From Azospirillaceae bacterium (lineage in GTDB: Bacteria > Pseudomonadota > Alphaproteobacteria > Azospirillales > Azospirillaceae), in the NCBI GenBank assembly GCA_028283825.1, contig JAPWJW010000002.1, positions 62,001 through 126,000 on the forward strand: a DNA stretch of 64,000 bases. Reading direction: 5' to 3'. Position 1 is the stretch's first letter. Each line of letters begins with the position of its first letter. Positions 16,395 to 24,851 of this stretch are shown piece after piece. Position numbers and translations under genes: made by a program. The notes beneath the pieces are model-generated. The model was not told the DNA's origin, searched no databases, and saw nothing but the letters and a program-made list of their open reading frames with translations.

Positions 16395-17696
16395 TCAGGC
16401 GGACATGTCGAACACCGGCCATCGTCCCGTGACCGTGTGTCCATCGAAGGCGACCAGCGCCCCGAACTGCAGCAACACCGCCTCGCTCTGCGTCGGGCGC
16501 AGGAACACCCAATCGTCGGGCTTCAGCGGCACGTGGGCCGAGCCCGACCAGCGTTCCTGGTTGCTGGATCGGCCGTAGAGGCCGCTCAACTGCAAGCCCG
16601 GCGGGGACACCGCCTGCGCCAGCCAGTGCCCACCCTGCACGAAGAAGGCCTTCCTGGTGTTGGGGTCGAAGAAGGCGGCGATGCCGGCCAGCCCTTCCAG
16701 CCCCGGGATCAGTCCCGGTTCCGCCACCTTCAGCACCGGGGTGGCGATGAAGCAGGCCGGCTGATGGTGGGCCAGGGTGTCGATGTCGAAGTCGGTGGGT
16801 TTCACGAAGGCGGAGCCCACCGCCAGCTCCGTCGCCACCGGGTCGTCGGTGTGCAGGGCATAGGTGGGGCTGCCCGCCGTGTTGAAGGTGTAGGGTGCCT
16901 GCCCGTCCTTCAGCGGCGCCTTTTCCCGCAGGACGCCGGCCATGTCGGCGTAGATCGCCTTGGCCTTGGCCAGCGCCCGGCCGCGCATGTCGAACACCGG
17001 CGGCATCTTGGCCACGTGCGGGTCGTAGCCCATCAGGCCGCAGGCGGTGACGGATGGGTCCAGGCCGGCCAGCAGGGCGGCCAACACCGCCGGGTCGGTG
17101 AAGCCGCCCCGGTGCAGGCCCACGTCGATCTCAAAATTCACCTTCAGCGCCACGCCGCGCGCCTTGGCCATGGCGGTGTACTGGGCCAGGCGTTCCGGCG
17201 TGTCGATCAGCCATTGGGGACCGGGGGCGCCCGCACCCAGCTTGTCGTAATAGGCTGCCGCCGCCGCCACCGGCAGGGGCTTGCCCATCAGCACATCGGC
17301 ATCGGGGTTCCTGCCCGCCATTTCCACCAGCATGGGCTGGTTGAAAACCATGTAGCGGTTGGTGTTCAGGCCCGCCGTCACCGCGTCCAGCAGGTCATGG
17401 CAGGGCAGCGACTTCACCACCACGCGCAGGGCCTTGGGCGTACCGCCCGCTTGTCCCCCCACCTTGCCCAGCGTATCGCCCACCGCCTTGATGTTGGCGG
17501 CCAGGCGGGGGGTGTCGACCACCATCACCGGTTCGGCGACGCCGGCCTTGGTCAGGGCCGCCGACAGGCCGGTGAAATAGGCGTCATGGCCGCCGCCCCG
17601 GTCGGGCTCGGGCCAGGCCAGGGCGCCGGCGGCACCCACCGCCCCCACGGCGACGGCCCCGGCCAGCACGCGCCTGCGGCTGGTGGATTTAGGCAT
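16395..17696 (-). CDS. Exported DSD1-family PLP enzyme (D-serine/D-threonine type)
   Basis: The 433-residue protein resembles alanine-racemase-fold D-serine dehydratases and D-threonine aldolases. The PLP lysine is probably in VVVKSLPCHD. Later motifs are NFEIDVGLHRGG and the GSAFVKPTDFD and SEAVLL regions of the beta-barrel. The N-terminus (STSRRRVLAGAVAVGAVGAAG) is a Tat-like signal with an SRRR motif, so the enzyme appears to act in the periplasm, unusual for PLP enzymes of this fold. Its start overlaps the lactone oxidase stop by eight bases, so the two are translationally coupled. The natural substrate is not evident; a D-hydroxy-amino acid is the family expectation. Confidence 0.82.
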   Translation of the reverse strand: MPKSTSRRRVLAGAVAVGAVGAAGALAWPEPDRGGGHDAYFTGLSAALTKAGVAEPVMVVDTPRLAANIKAVGDTLGKVGGQAGGTPKALRVVVKSLPCHDLLDAVTAGLNTNRYMVFNQPMLVEMAGRNPDADVLMGKPLPVAAAAAYYDKLGAGAPGPQWLIDTPERLAQYTAMAKARGVALKVNFEIDVGLHRGGFTDPAVLAALLAGLDPSVTACGLMGYDPHVAKMPPVFDMRGRALAKAKAIYADMAGVLREKAPLKDGQAPYTFNTAGSPTYALHTDDPVATELAVGSAFVKPTDFDIDTLAHHQPACFIATPVLKVAEPGLIPGLEGLAGIAAFFDPNTRKAFFVQGGHWLAQAVSPPGLQLSGLYGRSSNQERWSGSAHVPLKPDDWVFLRPTQSEAVLLQFGALVAFDGHTVTGRWPVFDMSA

Positions 17697-19011
17697 CGGT
17701 CAGCACCCCGCGCAGATAGTCGTTGAGGAAACGCCCCTCCGGATCCACCTGGCGGCGGATTTCCATGGCGTCACGGAACCGGGGATAGAGGGCGGCGAAG
17801 TCCGCCGTCTTCAGGGTGTTCAGCTTGCCCCAGTGCGGCCGGCCGCCATGGCGGCGCAGGATGGGTTCCACCACCTCGAACAGGAACTGGTAGTCGTCCT
17901 TGTAATAGGCGTGGACGGCGATGCTGCCCGACGGCCGGTCGTGGAAGGGGGACAGCCAGGCGTCATCGGGGGCGATCACCCGCGCCTCGATGGGGAAGAA
18001 GACGTCCGGGCGGCGGGTCTCGATCGCCTGGATGACCTCGGCCAGGGCCTGGATCTGGACCTCGCGCGGCAGGTGGAATTCCATCTCATTGAAGCGGATG
18101 GGCCGCTCGTTGGACAGCAGCTGCCAGCTTTCCGCCACCACCCGTTCCGGTTCCAGCGTGGACAGCACGTGCTTGGCCACCCGGCGGCGCAGGGCGGGTG
18201 ACCAGCCCAGCCAGTCGCGCAGCGCCTTCAGGCTCATCACCGCGTCATTGTCCTGGGTGGGCGGCCGGGGCGTGGGGGCGGCGTCGGTGGGGTCATGGGT
18301 GATGACCGCCGACATGCCGGTGAAGGGCAGATAGTAGAACTCCACATTGCGGTGCACGGTCTGCAGGGTGGGCCAATCCGCCAGGGTCTGCTCCAGCGGT
18401 TGCAGCCACACCCGCCGTTCCACCCGTGTCACCGGCGTGTTCTTCAGGGTCACGCGGGTCAGGATGCCGAAGGCGCCCAGGCCCACCTTGGCGGCGGCGT
18501 AGAGGTCGGGGTTGCGGTCGGGCGCGCAGTCCATCACCTGCCCATCCGCCGTCACCAGGCGGAAATCCAGCACGTTGCCGTGCAGGGCCTTCAGTGCCGC
18601 CCCCGTGCCGTGGGTGGCGGTGGACAGCGCCCCGCCCAGCGACTGCTTGTTGATGTCGGGCAGGTTGGGCATCTCCTGCCCCACGGCCGACAGGGCCGGC
18701 CCTAAGTCCGCCAGCCGGGTGCCGGCGCGCACGCCGGCGGTCAGTGCGGCATTGTCCTGCCCATCCAGCCCGGCGATGCGGTCCAACGTGACCAGGGTCC
18801 CAGGCGTGGGCACCAGGGGCATGAAGGAATGGCCGGCGCCCACCGCCCGGATGGGGCCTGGGCTCTTGCGCACCAGATCGGCCAGTTCGCCCTCATCCGC
18901 CGGGGCGGCGCGCACCTGCGGGTAGGCGTGCTGGATGCCCGACCAGTTGCGCCACAGCAGGTGGTTGGCGGCGTCGGTCGCCGGCGGGGCCGGCGGTTCA
19001 GGCTGGAACAC
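17689..19011 (-). CDS. FAD-linked sugar-lactone oxidase (signal peptide out of frame)
   Basis: The 440-codon frame encodes a VAO-type flavoprotein like D-arabinono-1,4-lactone oxidase and L-gulonolactone oxidase. The FAD site is AVGAGHSFMPL, with the histidine that carries covalent FAD in relatives. The second motif is STATHGTGAALKALHG, and the C-terminal HWGKLN is diagnostic. The open frame begins at a poor GTG inside what should be the protein: a preceding out-of-frame segment (ATG 19090) encodes a typical twin-arginine signal and starts two bases after the cytochrome stop. A one-base insertion therefore separates signal and enzyme; see the segment at 19012-19090. Electrons may pass to the adjacent cytochrome c rather than oxygen. 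Confidence 0.85.
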   Translation of the reverse strand: MFQPEPPAPPATDAANHLLWRNWSGIQHAYPQVRAAPADEGELADLVRKSPGPIRAVGAGHSFMPLVPTPGTLVTLDRIAGLDGQDNAALTAGVRAGTRLADLGPALSAVGQEMPNLPDINKQSLGGALSTATHGTGAALKALHGNVLDFRLVTADGQVMDCAPDRNPDLYAAAKVGLGAFGILTRVTLKNTPVTRVERRVWLQPLEQTLADWPTLQTVHRNVEFYYLPFTGMSAVITHDPTDAAPTPRPPTQDNDAVMSLKALRDWLGWSPALRRRVAKHVLSTLEPERVVAESWQLLSNERPIRFNEMEFHLPREVQIQALAEVIQAIETRRPDVFFPIEARVIAPDDAWLSPFHDRPSGSIAVHAYYKDDYQFLFEVVEPILRRHGGRPHWGKLNTLKTADFAALYPRFRDAMEIRRQVDPEGRFLNDYLRGVLTDA

Positions 19012-19090
19012 CCACGCGCGACGCGGCGATGCCGCCGCCCACCAGGGCCGTGCCGCCCATCAACAGGAACAGGGTGCGCCGCGTCAGCAT
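19012..19090 (-). other. Out-of-frame signal-peptide segment of the lactone oxidase
   Basis: Starting at ATG 19090, with AGGGGAC upstream, the frame reads MLTRRTLFLLMGGTALVGGG and then IAASRVGVPA before a stop at 18998-19000. It is a plausible TRR-containing export signal lying two bases after the cytochrome stop. Moving to the oxidase frame needs one base fewer, most simply in the GGG of GCGTGGGTG around 19011-19014. Either the genome carries a frameshift mutation, or the base call is wrong. The signal-like reading supports export of the oxidase, like its neighbours. Confidence 0.6.
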
Positions 19091-19092
19091 GC

Positions 19093-19500
19093 CTATCGGT
19101 CCCCTTCAGTGTTGGCCGCCGGCCCCTGCCCCGCCAGGAAGCGGATCAGCGCCTGGTAATCATCGGCCGTGCAGGAGAAGCACTGGCCCCCCGCCGGCAT
19201 GCCGTTGAAGCCTTCCAGCGTGTGGCGCAGCAGCAGGTCCGGCCCCTTGGCCCAGCGGGGCGTCCAGGCGGTGGCATGGCGCGCCAGGGGTGCGCCGGAA
19301 TCGGGATTGGCGTGGCAGGCCTTGCAGCTGGTCTCATACAGGCCCGCCAAACGGGCGTCGGCCGGGCGCAACGCCGCCAGCGCCGCCGCCGTGGGCGGGG
19401 CCGCCTCCGGCGCCTTGCCGCAGCCGCCCGCCAGCCCGACCGCCACGATCAACGCGGACAAGCGGAGGCATTTCGGAAAATTTCCGCATCCCAGGCCCAT
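19093..19500 (-). CDS. Lipoprotein-type cytochrome c (c5-like)
   Basis: The 135-residue protein has an N-terminal signal with a lipobox-like LAGGC, a Pro/Ala linker, and one haem-binding CKACH motif. The axial methionine is probably in EGFNGMPAGG, followed by CFSC, the paired cysteines typical of cytochrome c5-type proteins. It is the first gene of the minus-strand cluster and its stop lies two bases from the presumed lactone oxidase start. It is the logical electron acceptor for that flavoenzyme at the membrane. Confidence 0.85.
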   Translation of the reverse strand: MGLGCGNFPKCLRLSALIVAVGLAGGCGKAPEAAPPTAAALAALRPADARLAGLYETSCKACHANPDSGAPLARHATAWTPRWAKGPDLLLRHTLEGFNGMPAGGQCFSCTADDYQALIRFLAGQGPAANTEGDR

Positions 19501-19539
19501 GAAGCACCCCGCCGCCGCCCGTCTTCGCGGGCGGCTTTG

Positions 19540-19575
19540 TTAGTCATAACTAACTCTTTGGTTAGTGATAACTAA
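19540..19575. promoter_or_regulatory. Twin palindromic operator upstream of cytochrome/oxidase cluster
   Basis: Two copies of TTAGTNATAACTAA (19540-19553 and 19562-19575) lie 22 bases apart, about two helical turns, 40 bases upstream of the cytochrome start. Each is an inverted repeat TTAGT-N4-ACTAA in otherwise GC-rich DNA. The arrangement suits a dimeric repressor such as a TetR- or MarR-type protein bound twice on one face. No such regulator gene adjoins. Confidence 0.7.
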
Positions 19576-19789
19576 AACACGCTTCGGTGGCAAGGGGGTT
19601 TGCGACAGGTGTCAGGGGCACCATAGTTTGGCCAATTAGGGCCATAGCCTGCTTCGAATGACAGCATCGTCTGACTTCGAACGGAACGCTGGCTAGCCTG
19701 AACAAGCTTATCCCGGTGTCATCCATTCCGGCATCAGCCCATTCCTGCGCTATGATGGGCGCTGGTTCGCGGCCCGCCTGACCGGGTCT

Positions 19790-20509
19790 TCAAGGCAATT
19801 CCGGCCGTGCGTGACTGATCATGCGCACGACCCAATCGGCGTAAGGCAGCTTCGAATCGCGAAGGCGTGCAATCTCCCGGTCAAGATCATAGTCAACACG
19901 GCGGATCAGCGGGCGCCCATCATCGATCAGTAGATAGGATGCCCTGGGATCCCCGTCATGGGGCTGTCCGACGCTGCCGCCGTTGCACAGCATGACATCG
20001 CCGAGCGAGCGAACGAAGGGCAGGTGAATATGGCCGTAGACGATGGTCGGACGGTCGAGCCCGCCATAGGTCGCGCGCAGCGTGGCGTCCTCCGCATCGG
20101 GCCGCGGTGCCGACCACAGGTTGCCGGGGCTGGCGTGGAGAAGCGCCAGCGCCTCCGTTCGCTCGATTTCCGGCAGGCCACTCAACCATGCCAGGCGATC
20201 GCCGCCGAGTTGGTCTGCGGTCCATCCCGCCATTTCCGCGATCTTGTCGAACAGCGATGCCAGGCCCGGCAAGCCTGCCGCAAAGGTCGTCAGCGAGGCC
20301 GGGCGGAACAGCATCTCGTCGGTGTTGCCGAGCACGCCCCGCCAGCCCGCATCGCGGATATGGTCGATGATCGCGACGGGGTCGGCGCCACCGTCCGCCA
20401 GATCTCCGCCATGGAATACCATATCGGGCGCCATCTGCTTCAGATCAGCGACAACAGCCTCGAATGCCGTGATATTTCCATGGATGTCCGATATAATCGC
20501 GCAGCGCAT
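19790..20509 (-). CDS. Calcineurin-like metallophosphoesterase
   Basis: The 239-residue protein has the metal-binding signature of the YfcE/MPP class: SDIHGN (7-12), GGDLADGG (34-41), LGNTDE for the GNHE site (with T and D replacing H and E), and the late YGHIHLPF. Such enzymes hydrolyse phosphomono- or diesters with two metal ions in the cytoplasm. The replacement of the histidine in GNHE is seen in some phosphodiesterase relatives and does not rule out activity. It is the first of several genes (to 24.5 kb) whose codon style differs from the rest of the window. Confidence 0.85.
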   Translation of the reverse strand: MRCAIISDIHGNITAFEAVVADLKQMAPDMVFHGGDLADGGADPVAIIDHIRDAGWRGVLGNTDEMLFRPASLTTFAAGLPGLASLFDKIAEMAGWTADQLGGDRLAWLSGLPEIERTEALALLHASPGNLWSAPRPDAEDATLRATYGGLDRPTIVYGHIHLPFVRSLGDVMLCNGGSVGQPHDGDPRASYLLIDDGRPLIRRVDYDLDREIARLRDSKLPYADWVVRMISHARPELP

Positions 20510-20634
20510 CGCACCCCTCCCAAGACAATCTCAACTGTTATCTTCGAGTCGGACAAGCATCACTTCGAAGCCTATTGACCAATTACCGTCGTGATCCGAT
20601 GGTATCGATATCGTCATGCTGGAGTTTTCTGCCC

Positions 20635-21912
20635 GTGTTTAGCCGGAGGCGCGTAATACAGGTGCTAGCCGCATCGGCGGCCTTGTTTCCCGCCGCAGCG
20701 CGCTCGCAGCCAGCGGTATCGCCTGCGGCCACCATCCGGTCGATCGCCGTGCCGGTCGACCACGACGCGCCGAGTGGCCCGACCTTTCCGCTGGAATGCC
20801 TGATCGTCGACGGCCGGATCGATCCGCGGTGGCCCACCGTCTTTCTCATCGGCGATGGCCAGCAATTCTACATCCGGGCCGATACACTTTCCAGCTTCCG
20901 CCAGACGTTCGGTGCGCACGTCAACATCGTCGGCATCGCCGGACGCGGCTTCGCCACGCCATTGCTGGATCGCCTCGGCGATCCGGCCGCCGCAACCGCC
21001 GATTGGGCGCGCGGTTGGCGATGGCTGCAATTCCGGCAATGGACCGCCGACATCGACAGGGTGCGGGTCGAGTTACTGGGGCTGGATGGTAAAATCCTGC
21101 TCTTCGGGACATCGGGCGGCGGCTACCTGCTGCATACCTATATGGCCGATTATGGACGCCACGTACGCGGCGCCTATTCGGAAGTGGCAGTTCTCCCGCA
21201 GCTGGAAGCCGCGCTCCATCTTCGCCACGACAAATTCTGGGAGGAACTGGACGACGCCGACCGGAAGACGCTGTGGACGGCGATACGCGCCCACCCGGAT
21301 AAACGATCCTTCTATGCGCAGATCCTGCAGCGGCAGAATTATTTCGTCGACCTGGCGGGTCTCGCCGCCGCACGCGGCGCGTTGATCGCGGCGATCGGCC
21401 GGGACGACCAAGCTGTCCTGGCCAAGGCCTCGGCCGACTATCAGGTCGATGCGCTGGCGCAGATGATGGCATCGCCGGCGGCCTGGCCGATCCGCGTCCG
21501 GGAATATGAGTTCGTCGCCCCGATCCTGACCGACACGCGCTGGAAGGGGACGGAGTTTCGGCCCGATGTCGAGGTGTCCGAGATGTGGGCCAGGCCGCTG
21601 CTCGACCTCCAGGCGCAGGGCAGGCTACCCGCCCCCATATTCGATCTGACCAAACTCAACGACCTGACCGCCGAGATGCTGATCGTGTGCGGGCGCCATG
21701 ATCACATCAGCGACTATCGCGAGCAGATCGCCATCGCCAGTCGCTATCGCGACAGCCGTCTGCTGATCCTCGACGACGACCATATCCTGCACAAATGGAA
21801 GGCGCTCAAGGGCGCGCGCGACGCCCTGCTGCAAGCATGGACCCGGGGGTTTGGCGATCCCGCATTCCCGCGCGCGATCGAGACGATCCAGCCGCTGGTC
21901 TGGCACGAATAA
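20635..21912 (+). CDS. Secreted alpha/beta hydrolase
   Basis: The 425-residue product has an N-terminal Tat-like signal (FSRRRVIQVLAASAALFPAAARS), then an alpha/beta-hydrolase fold. The nucleophile elbow is GTSGGG (serine), the oxyanion strand is VFLIGDGQ, and the acid and histidine probably lie in CGRHDHI and DDDHILHKW. It resembles exported tripeptidyl-type or esterase hydrolases, but no specific substrate can be named. GTG 20635 is chosen because GGAG lies about 11 bases upstream and the signal then starts cleanly; ATG 20599 is an alternative. It faces away from the phosphoesterase gene, with 126 bases between the two. Confidence 0.75.
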   Translation: MFSRRRVIQVLAASAALFPAAARSQPAVSPAATIRSIAVPVDHDAPSGPTFPLECLIVDGRIDPRWPTVFLIGDGQQFYIRADTLSSFRQTFGAHVNIVGIAGRGFATPLLDRLGDPAAATADWARGWRWLQFRQWTADIDRVRVELLGLDGKILLFGTSGGGYLLHTYMADYGRHVRGAYSEVAVLPQLEAALHLRHDKFWEELDDADRKTLWTAIRAHPDKRSFYAQILQRQNYFVDLAGLAAARGALIAAIGRDDQAVLAKASADYQVDALAQMMASPAAWPIRVREYEFVAPILTDTRWKGTEFRPDVEVSEMWARPLLDLQAQGRLPAPIFDLTKLNDLTAEMLIVCGRHDHISDYREQIAIASRYRDSRLLILDDDHILHKWKALKGARDALLQAWTRGFGDPAFPRAIETIQPLVWHE

Positions 21913-22134
21913 TGTCGGATCCGCACCACGCCGGATGGAGCGGTGCCGATCTTGACTCTTGCGGTTGCCGGAGGGACTTTCTTCTCCGCGTGACTGCACG
22001 CTTGACCTTCTTCGACCTGCCCCAGTCGGGCCGTCTTCGTGGAGGCAAAGGAAAGGATATCCTCACGGTCGCCGTTTTTCGGCAGCCTACCCTCCGACAG
22101 GGACGCTGGGGGTCTTCGGCTTGAGGCGTGCCGA

Positions 22135-22602
22135 ATGACGGTCGACAAGGATTTCAAGCGGATTGTGCGGGCCAAGGCCCGGGTGAGCGGGCAACCCTAT
22201 TCCGCCGTCCTCAGACGCCTCCAACCCCATGGCCCCCGGCCATCACTGGAGAAGACAGTCATGAACATCGTTCGTACCCTGCCCGACATCGGGTCCACGA
22301 ACCTGCTCGCGAGCCGCGCCTTCTGCGAGGGGCTGCTCGGCTTCGAGTTCGCGATGGAACGCAACGGTTCGCTGATATTCGCCTCCGCCACGCAGCCGAA
22401 ACAGCAGCTCACGATCGATGGCGGTGCCGCCGAAGCCATGCCGTCGCCGCCCGGCTCCTCGATGGATGACGGCGATCCGGGCAGCGTCACCGCGCTTTAC
22501 GAGAAGGCGCAGGCGCAAGGCTGTACCATCGTCGAACCGCCGAGCGGCACGCGGGTGACGATCATCGCCCATCCCGCCGACGAGCATCAACCGCCCCGAT
22601 AG
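22135..22602 (+). pseudogene. VOC/glyoxalase-like protein with apparent internal deletion
   Basis: The first 30 residues (MTVDKDFKRIVRAKARVSGQ) match a short N-terminal module often found in front of VOC domains. From about residue 43 (MNIVRTLPDI) a VOC domain begins, with FCEGLLGFEFAMERNG and QLTIDGGA. After GCTIVEPP the expected stretch, ending in an F-x-x-RDP-x-G motif, is missing; the text jumps to SGTRVTIIAHPADE. About 17 residues seem lost in frame, including a metal or substrate strand. It is probably inactive. ATG 22135 is used; an internal ATG at 22261 has AAGACA-like spacing only. Confidence 0.55.
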
Positions 22603-22973
22603 GCGCGATTGTACGGTGCCTCGGGTCGGTGATCCGGGGCACCTGTCCGCCGTCTGCCGATCGGGGCCCGGCCGCGCCCCACTCCGGATCGTAGTCGTGC
22701 AGTGATCCGTGCCACAACATCCAAGTCACGCCGCGATCATTGTTGGCGTTTAGCGACATAATTCGTCGTAATGACCGGATGCTGGGCATGTCGCACTTAA
22801 TAGATTCAGCTACTTATCAAAGAGAACCGTCAAATCGAAGCGATCCGCTAAACTTCCCTCTCTCGTCCTGGAGCGCCTCCGTGAAGTTGCTCGCACTCAC
22901 CGCCACTTTGGTTGCCCCACCCACGGCTGCGCGGAATGTCGCGAAGGCCCATGTGATTGTCGGCGATAGGTGC

Positions 22974-24533
22974 ATGAGGGGACGGCGCCCTCGACGTGTC
23001 ATGCGGGTGGCACGTTGCGTGGCATGTGTCATTCTTTGCAGCCTCAATTTTGCACCCGCCAGCGCGGCGGATCAGCGCGCGGTTGGCCTTGTCGAGACTG
23101 GGCTCGCCGCACAGGGGGGTGAGGCGGCATTGCGCGCGATTGACCGCATTTCCTGGACGTCGGTGGGGTATCGCAATCAGCTTGAGCAATCGGAACGGCC
23201 TGAGGGGCCTTATATCACCGAGTTTCGGAGCGCGACCGAGGTGCACGACCTTTCCCACGCCCGCTATCGCGAAAGCACTGACGTCGCGGTATATCCTGCC
23301 TACAAAGGTAGCGGTGGAATGGTGGTCGCGGACGGCGTCGCGATGCGCCTCGTCGCCGGTCATGGCGTGCCTGGCTCTTCCGACATGCTCGTCTATGCGC
23401 AAGAAAGGCTAGCGCTCAGTCCCGAGCGATTGCTGTTGACGGCGCGAACGGCCCCCGACCTCGCCATCGCCGCCGACACGGTTCTGCAAGGCGTCTTGCA
23501 TCATGTCGTTCGCTTCACGCTGGATGGCGCACCCGTCACCGTCTATCTCAACGGCGATACCGGCTTGCCGACGGCCTGGGACTATTCCGGGCCGATGGCC
23601 CATCGCGGGTTCTGGAATTTTCTGGGGGACGTCACCCAGCGGACCTACTGGAACTTCTGGTGGCTATGCAGCGGGGGCGTCAGGTTACCGATGCAGTGGG
23701 AGGTGGAGGGCAATGGCCTTCCAGACACGACGACCTCGATTCGGGCGGTCGTCATCAATGGGCCAGTCGATGACCAGGTTTTCGCGATTGGTGCGGATGT
23801 GCGGGCCGCATTCCGGCCATTGCCCGGCCGATTCGATCTCGAGGCTCTCCCGCTCGGCGACCCGCAGGCGCCCGCAGTCGAGATTGCGCCCGGGATCGTC
23901 CAGATACCGGGCAATTGGAACGTCACGCTGGTGCGCCAGGATGATGGCATTGTGGTGATAGAGGCTCCGATCTCCTCCGGCTACTCGGCCAAGGTCATCG
24001 CCGAAGCGCGGCGGCGCTTTCCGGGCTTGCCGATCAAGGCCGTGGTGACGACCTCCGATTCCTGGCCGCACCTTGCCGGAATTCGGGAATATGCGGCACA
24101 GGGCATCGCGATCTATGCGCTCGACCGCAATCGACCGATCCTCGAGCGCATGCTGGCCGATCCGCGGCGAAGCAAGCCGGACGCACTCTCGAGAGCACCG
24201 CGCCAACCGATCTTTCAATGGGTCGGCGACAGGGCCGCGATCGGTGCGGGCACAAACCGAATCGTGCTTTATCCCCTGCGCGGCGAGACCAGCGAGCGAC
24301 AGATGATGGCCTATTTCCCGCAAGCCAGACTGCTATATGCAAGCGATCCGTTTCAGCGCCGTGCCGACGGCAGCTATTTCATTCCACAAACGGTGAGCGA
24401 AGTGGTCGCCGCGGTCGAGCGCGAGCAAATTGCGGTTGATCGGTTCTTCATGATGCACGTCGGTCCAACCGCGTGGAGTGAGCTGTCCGACGCGCTCGCC
24501 CGGGCGCGAATGGATCCCGATCCTTCGCTGTGA
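22974..24533 (+). CDS. Exported metallo-beta-lactamase-fold protein lacking metal histidines
   Basis: The 519-residue protein has a signal peptide (RVARCVACVILCSLNFAPASA), an N-terminal beta-rich domain of about 230 residues, then a C-terminal MBL-like domain from GIVQIPGNWNVTLVRQDDGI. The metal motif HxHxDH is replaced by SDSWPH (within TTSDSWPHLAGIR), keeping only the last histidine. A late MHVGPT matches the final metal-ligand strand. It is therefore likely non-hydrolytic or uses a changed metal site. ATG 22974 is one of two plausible starts (the other is 23001), and neither has a strong ribosome site. A terminator follows at 24639. Confidence 0.7.
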   Translation: MRGRRPRRVMRVARCVACVILCSLNFAPASAADQRAVGLVETGLAAQGGEAALRAIDRISWTSVGYRNQLEQSERPEGPYITEFRSATEVHDLSHARYRESTDVAVYPAYKGSGGMVVADGVAMRLVAGHGVPGSSDMLVYAQERLALSPERLLLTARTAPDLAIAADTVLQGVLHHVVRFTLDGAPVTVYLNGDTGLPTAWDYSGPMAHRGFWNFLGDVTQRTYWNFWWLCSGGVRLPMQWEVEGNGLPDTTTSIRAVVINGPVDDQVFAIGADVRAAFRPLPGRFDLEALPLGDPQAPAVEIAPGIVQIPGNWNVTLVRQDDGIVVIEAPISSGYSAKVIAEARRRFPGLPIKAVVTTSDSWPHLAGIREYAAQGIAIYALDRNRPILERMLADPRRSKPDALSRAPRQPIFQWVGDRAAIGAGTNRIVLYPLRGETSERQMMAYFPQARLLYASDPFQRRADGSYFIPQTVSEVVAAVEREQIAVDRFFMMHVGPTAWSELSDALARARMDPDPSL

Positions 24534-24638
24534 TCGCAAGTCGCGGCGGATTGAACCAAGAATTGCCGCCGGTGGGAGTTCAATATGCTTCTACGAATGG
24601 GATGAAATTAACCTAGAATTTCAAGTCTGATCCACCTG

Positions 24639-24663
24639 AAGCCCGCCCTCGGCGGGCTTTTTT
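24639..24663 (+). terminator. Intrinsic terminator
   Basis: AAGCCCGCC (24639-24647) and GGCGGGCTT (24651-24659) pair perfectly across CTC and are followed by a T run. It lies about 105 bases after the MBL-like gene on the same strand and is the clearest rho-independent terminator in the window. Confidence 0.9.
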
Positions 24664-24791
24664 GGCGAACTATGCCGACGTTGCGGATAAATGGTAAGAC
24701 GCCACGCCAAAAAATCTCTTGGAAATCAATATATTAATCTATGAAGCGAGCCAAACCATAGGTGCCGTGACACGATTCTGTGACGACAGGG

Positions 24792-24835
24792 CCAAAAGAA
24801 AACCCCCGAATGAGCGTGGCGCCCATCCGGGGTTT
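24792..24835 (-). terminator. Intrinsic terminator of the amidohydrolase gene
   Basis: On the minus strand GAAACCCCGGATGGG pairs with the CATTCGGGGGTTTT arm, and TTTTCTTTT follows (24793-24802). It lies 17 bases beyond the amidohydrolase stop at 24852. Confidence 0.75.
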
Positions 24836-24851
24836 CTTCCGGAAACCGCGT

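Noticed and set aside
15092-17726. Plus-strand frames of 446 and 599 codons opposite the TonB receptor and DSD1 enzyme
   Set aside because: Antisense shadows with Val/Gly/His/Gln bias and no domain; they cross gene boundaries.
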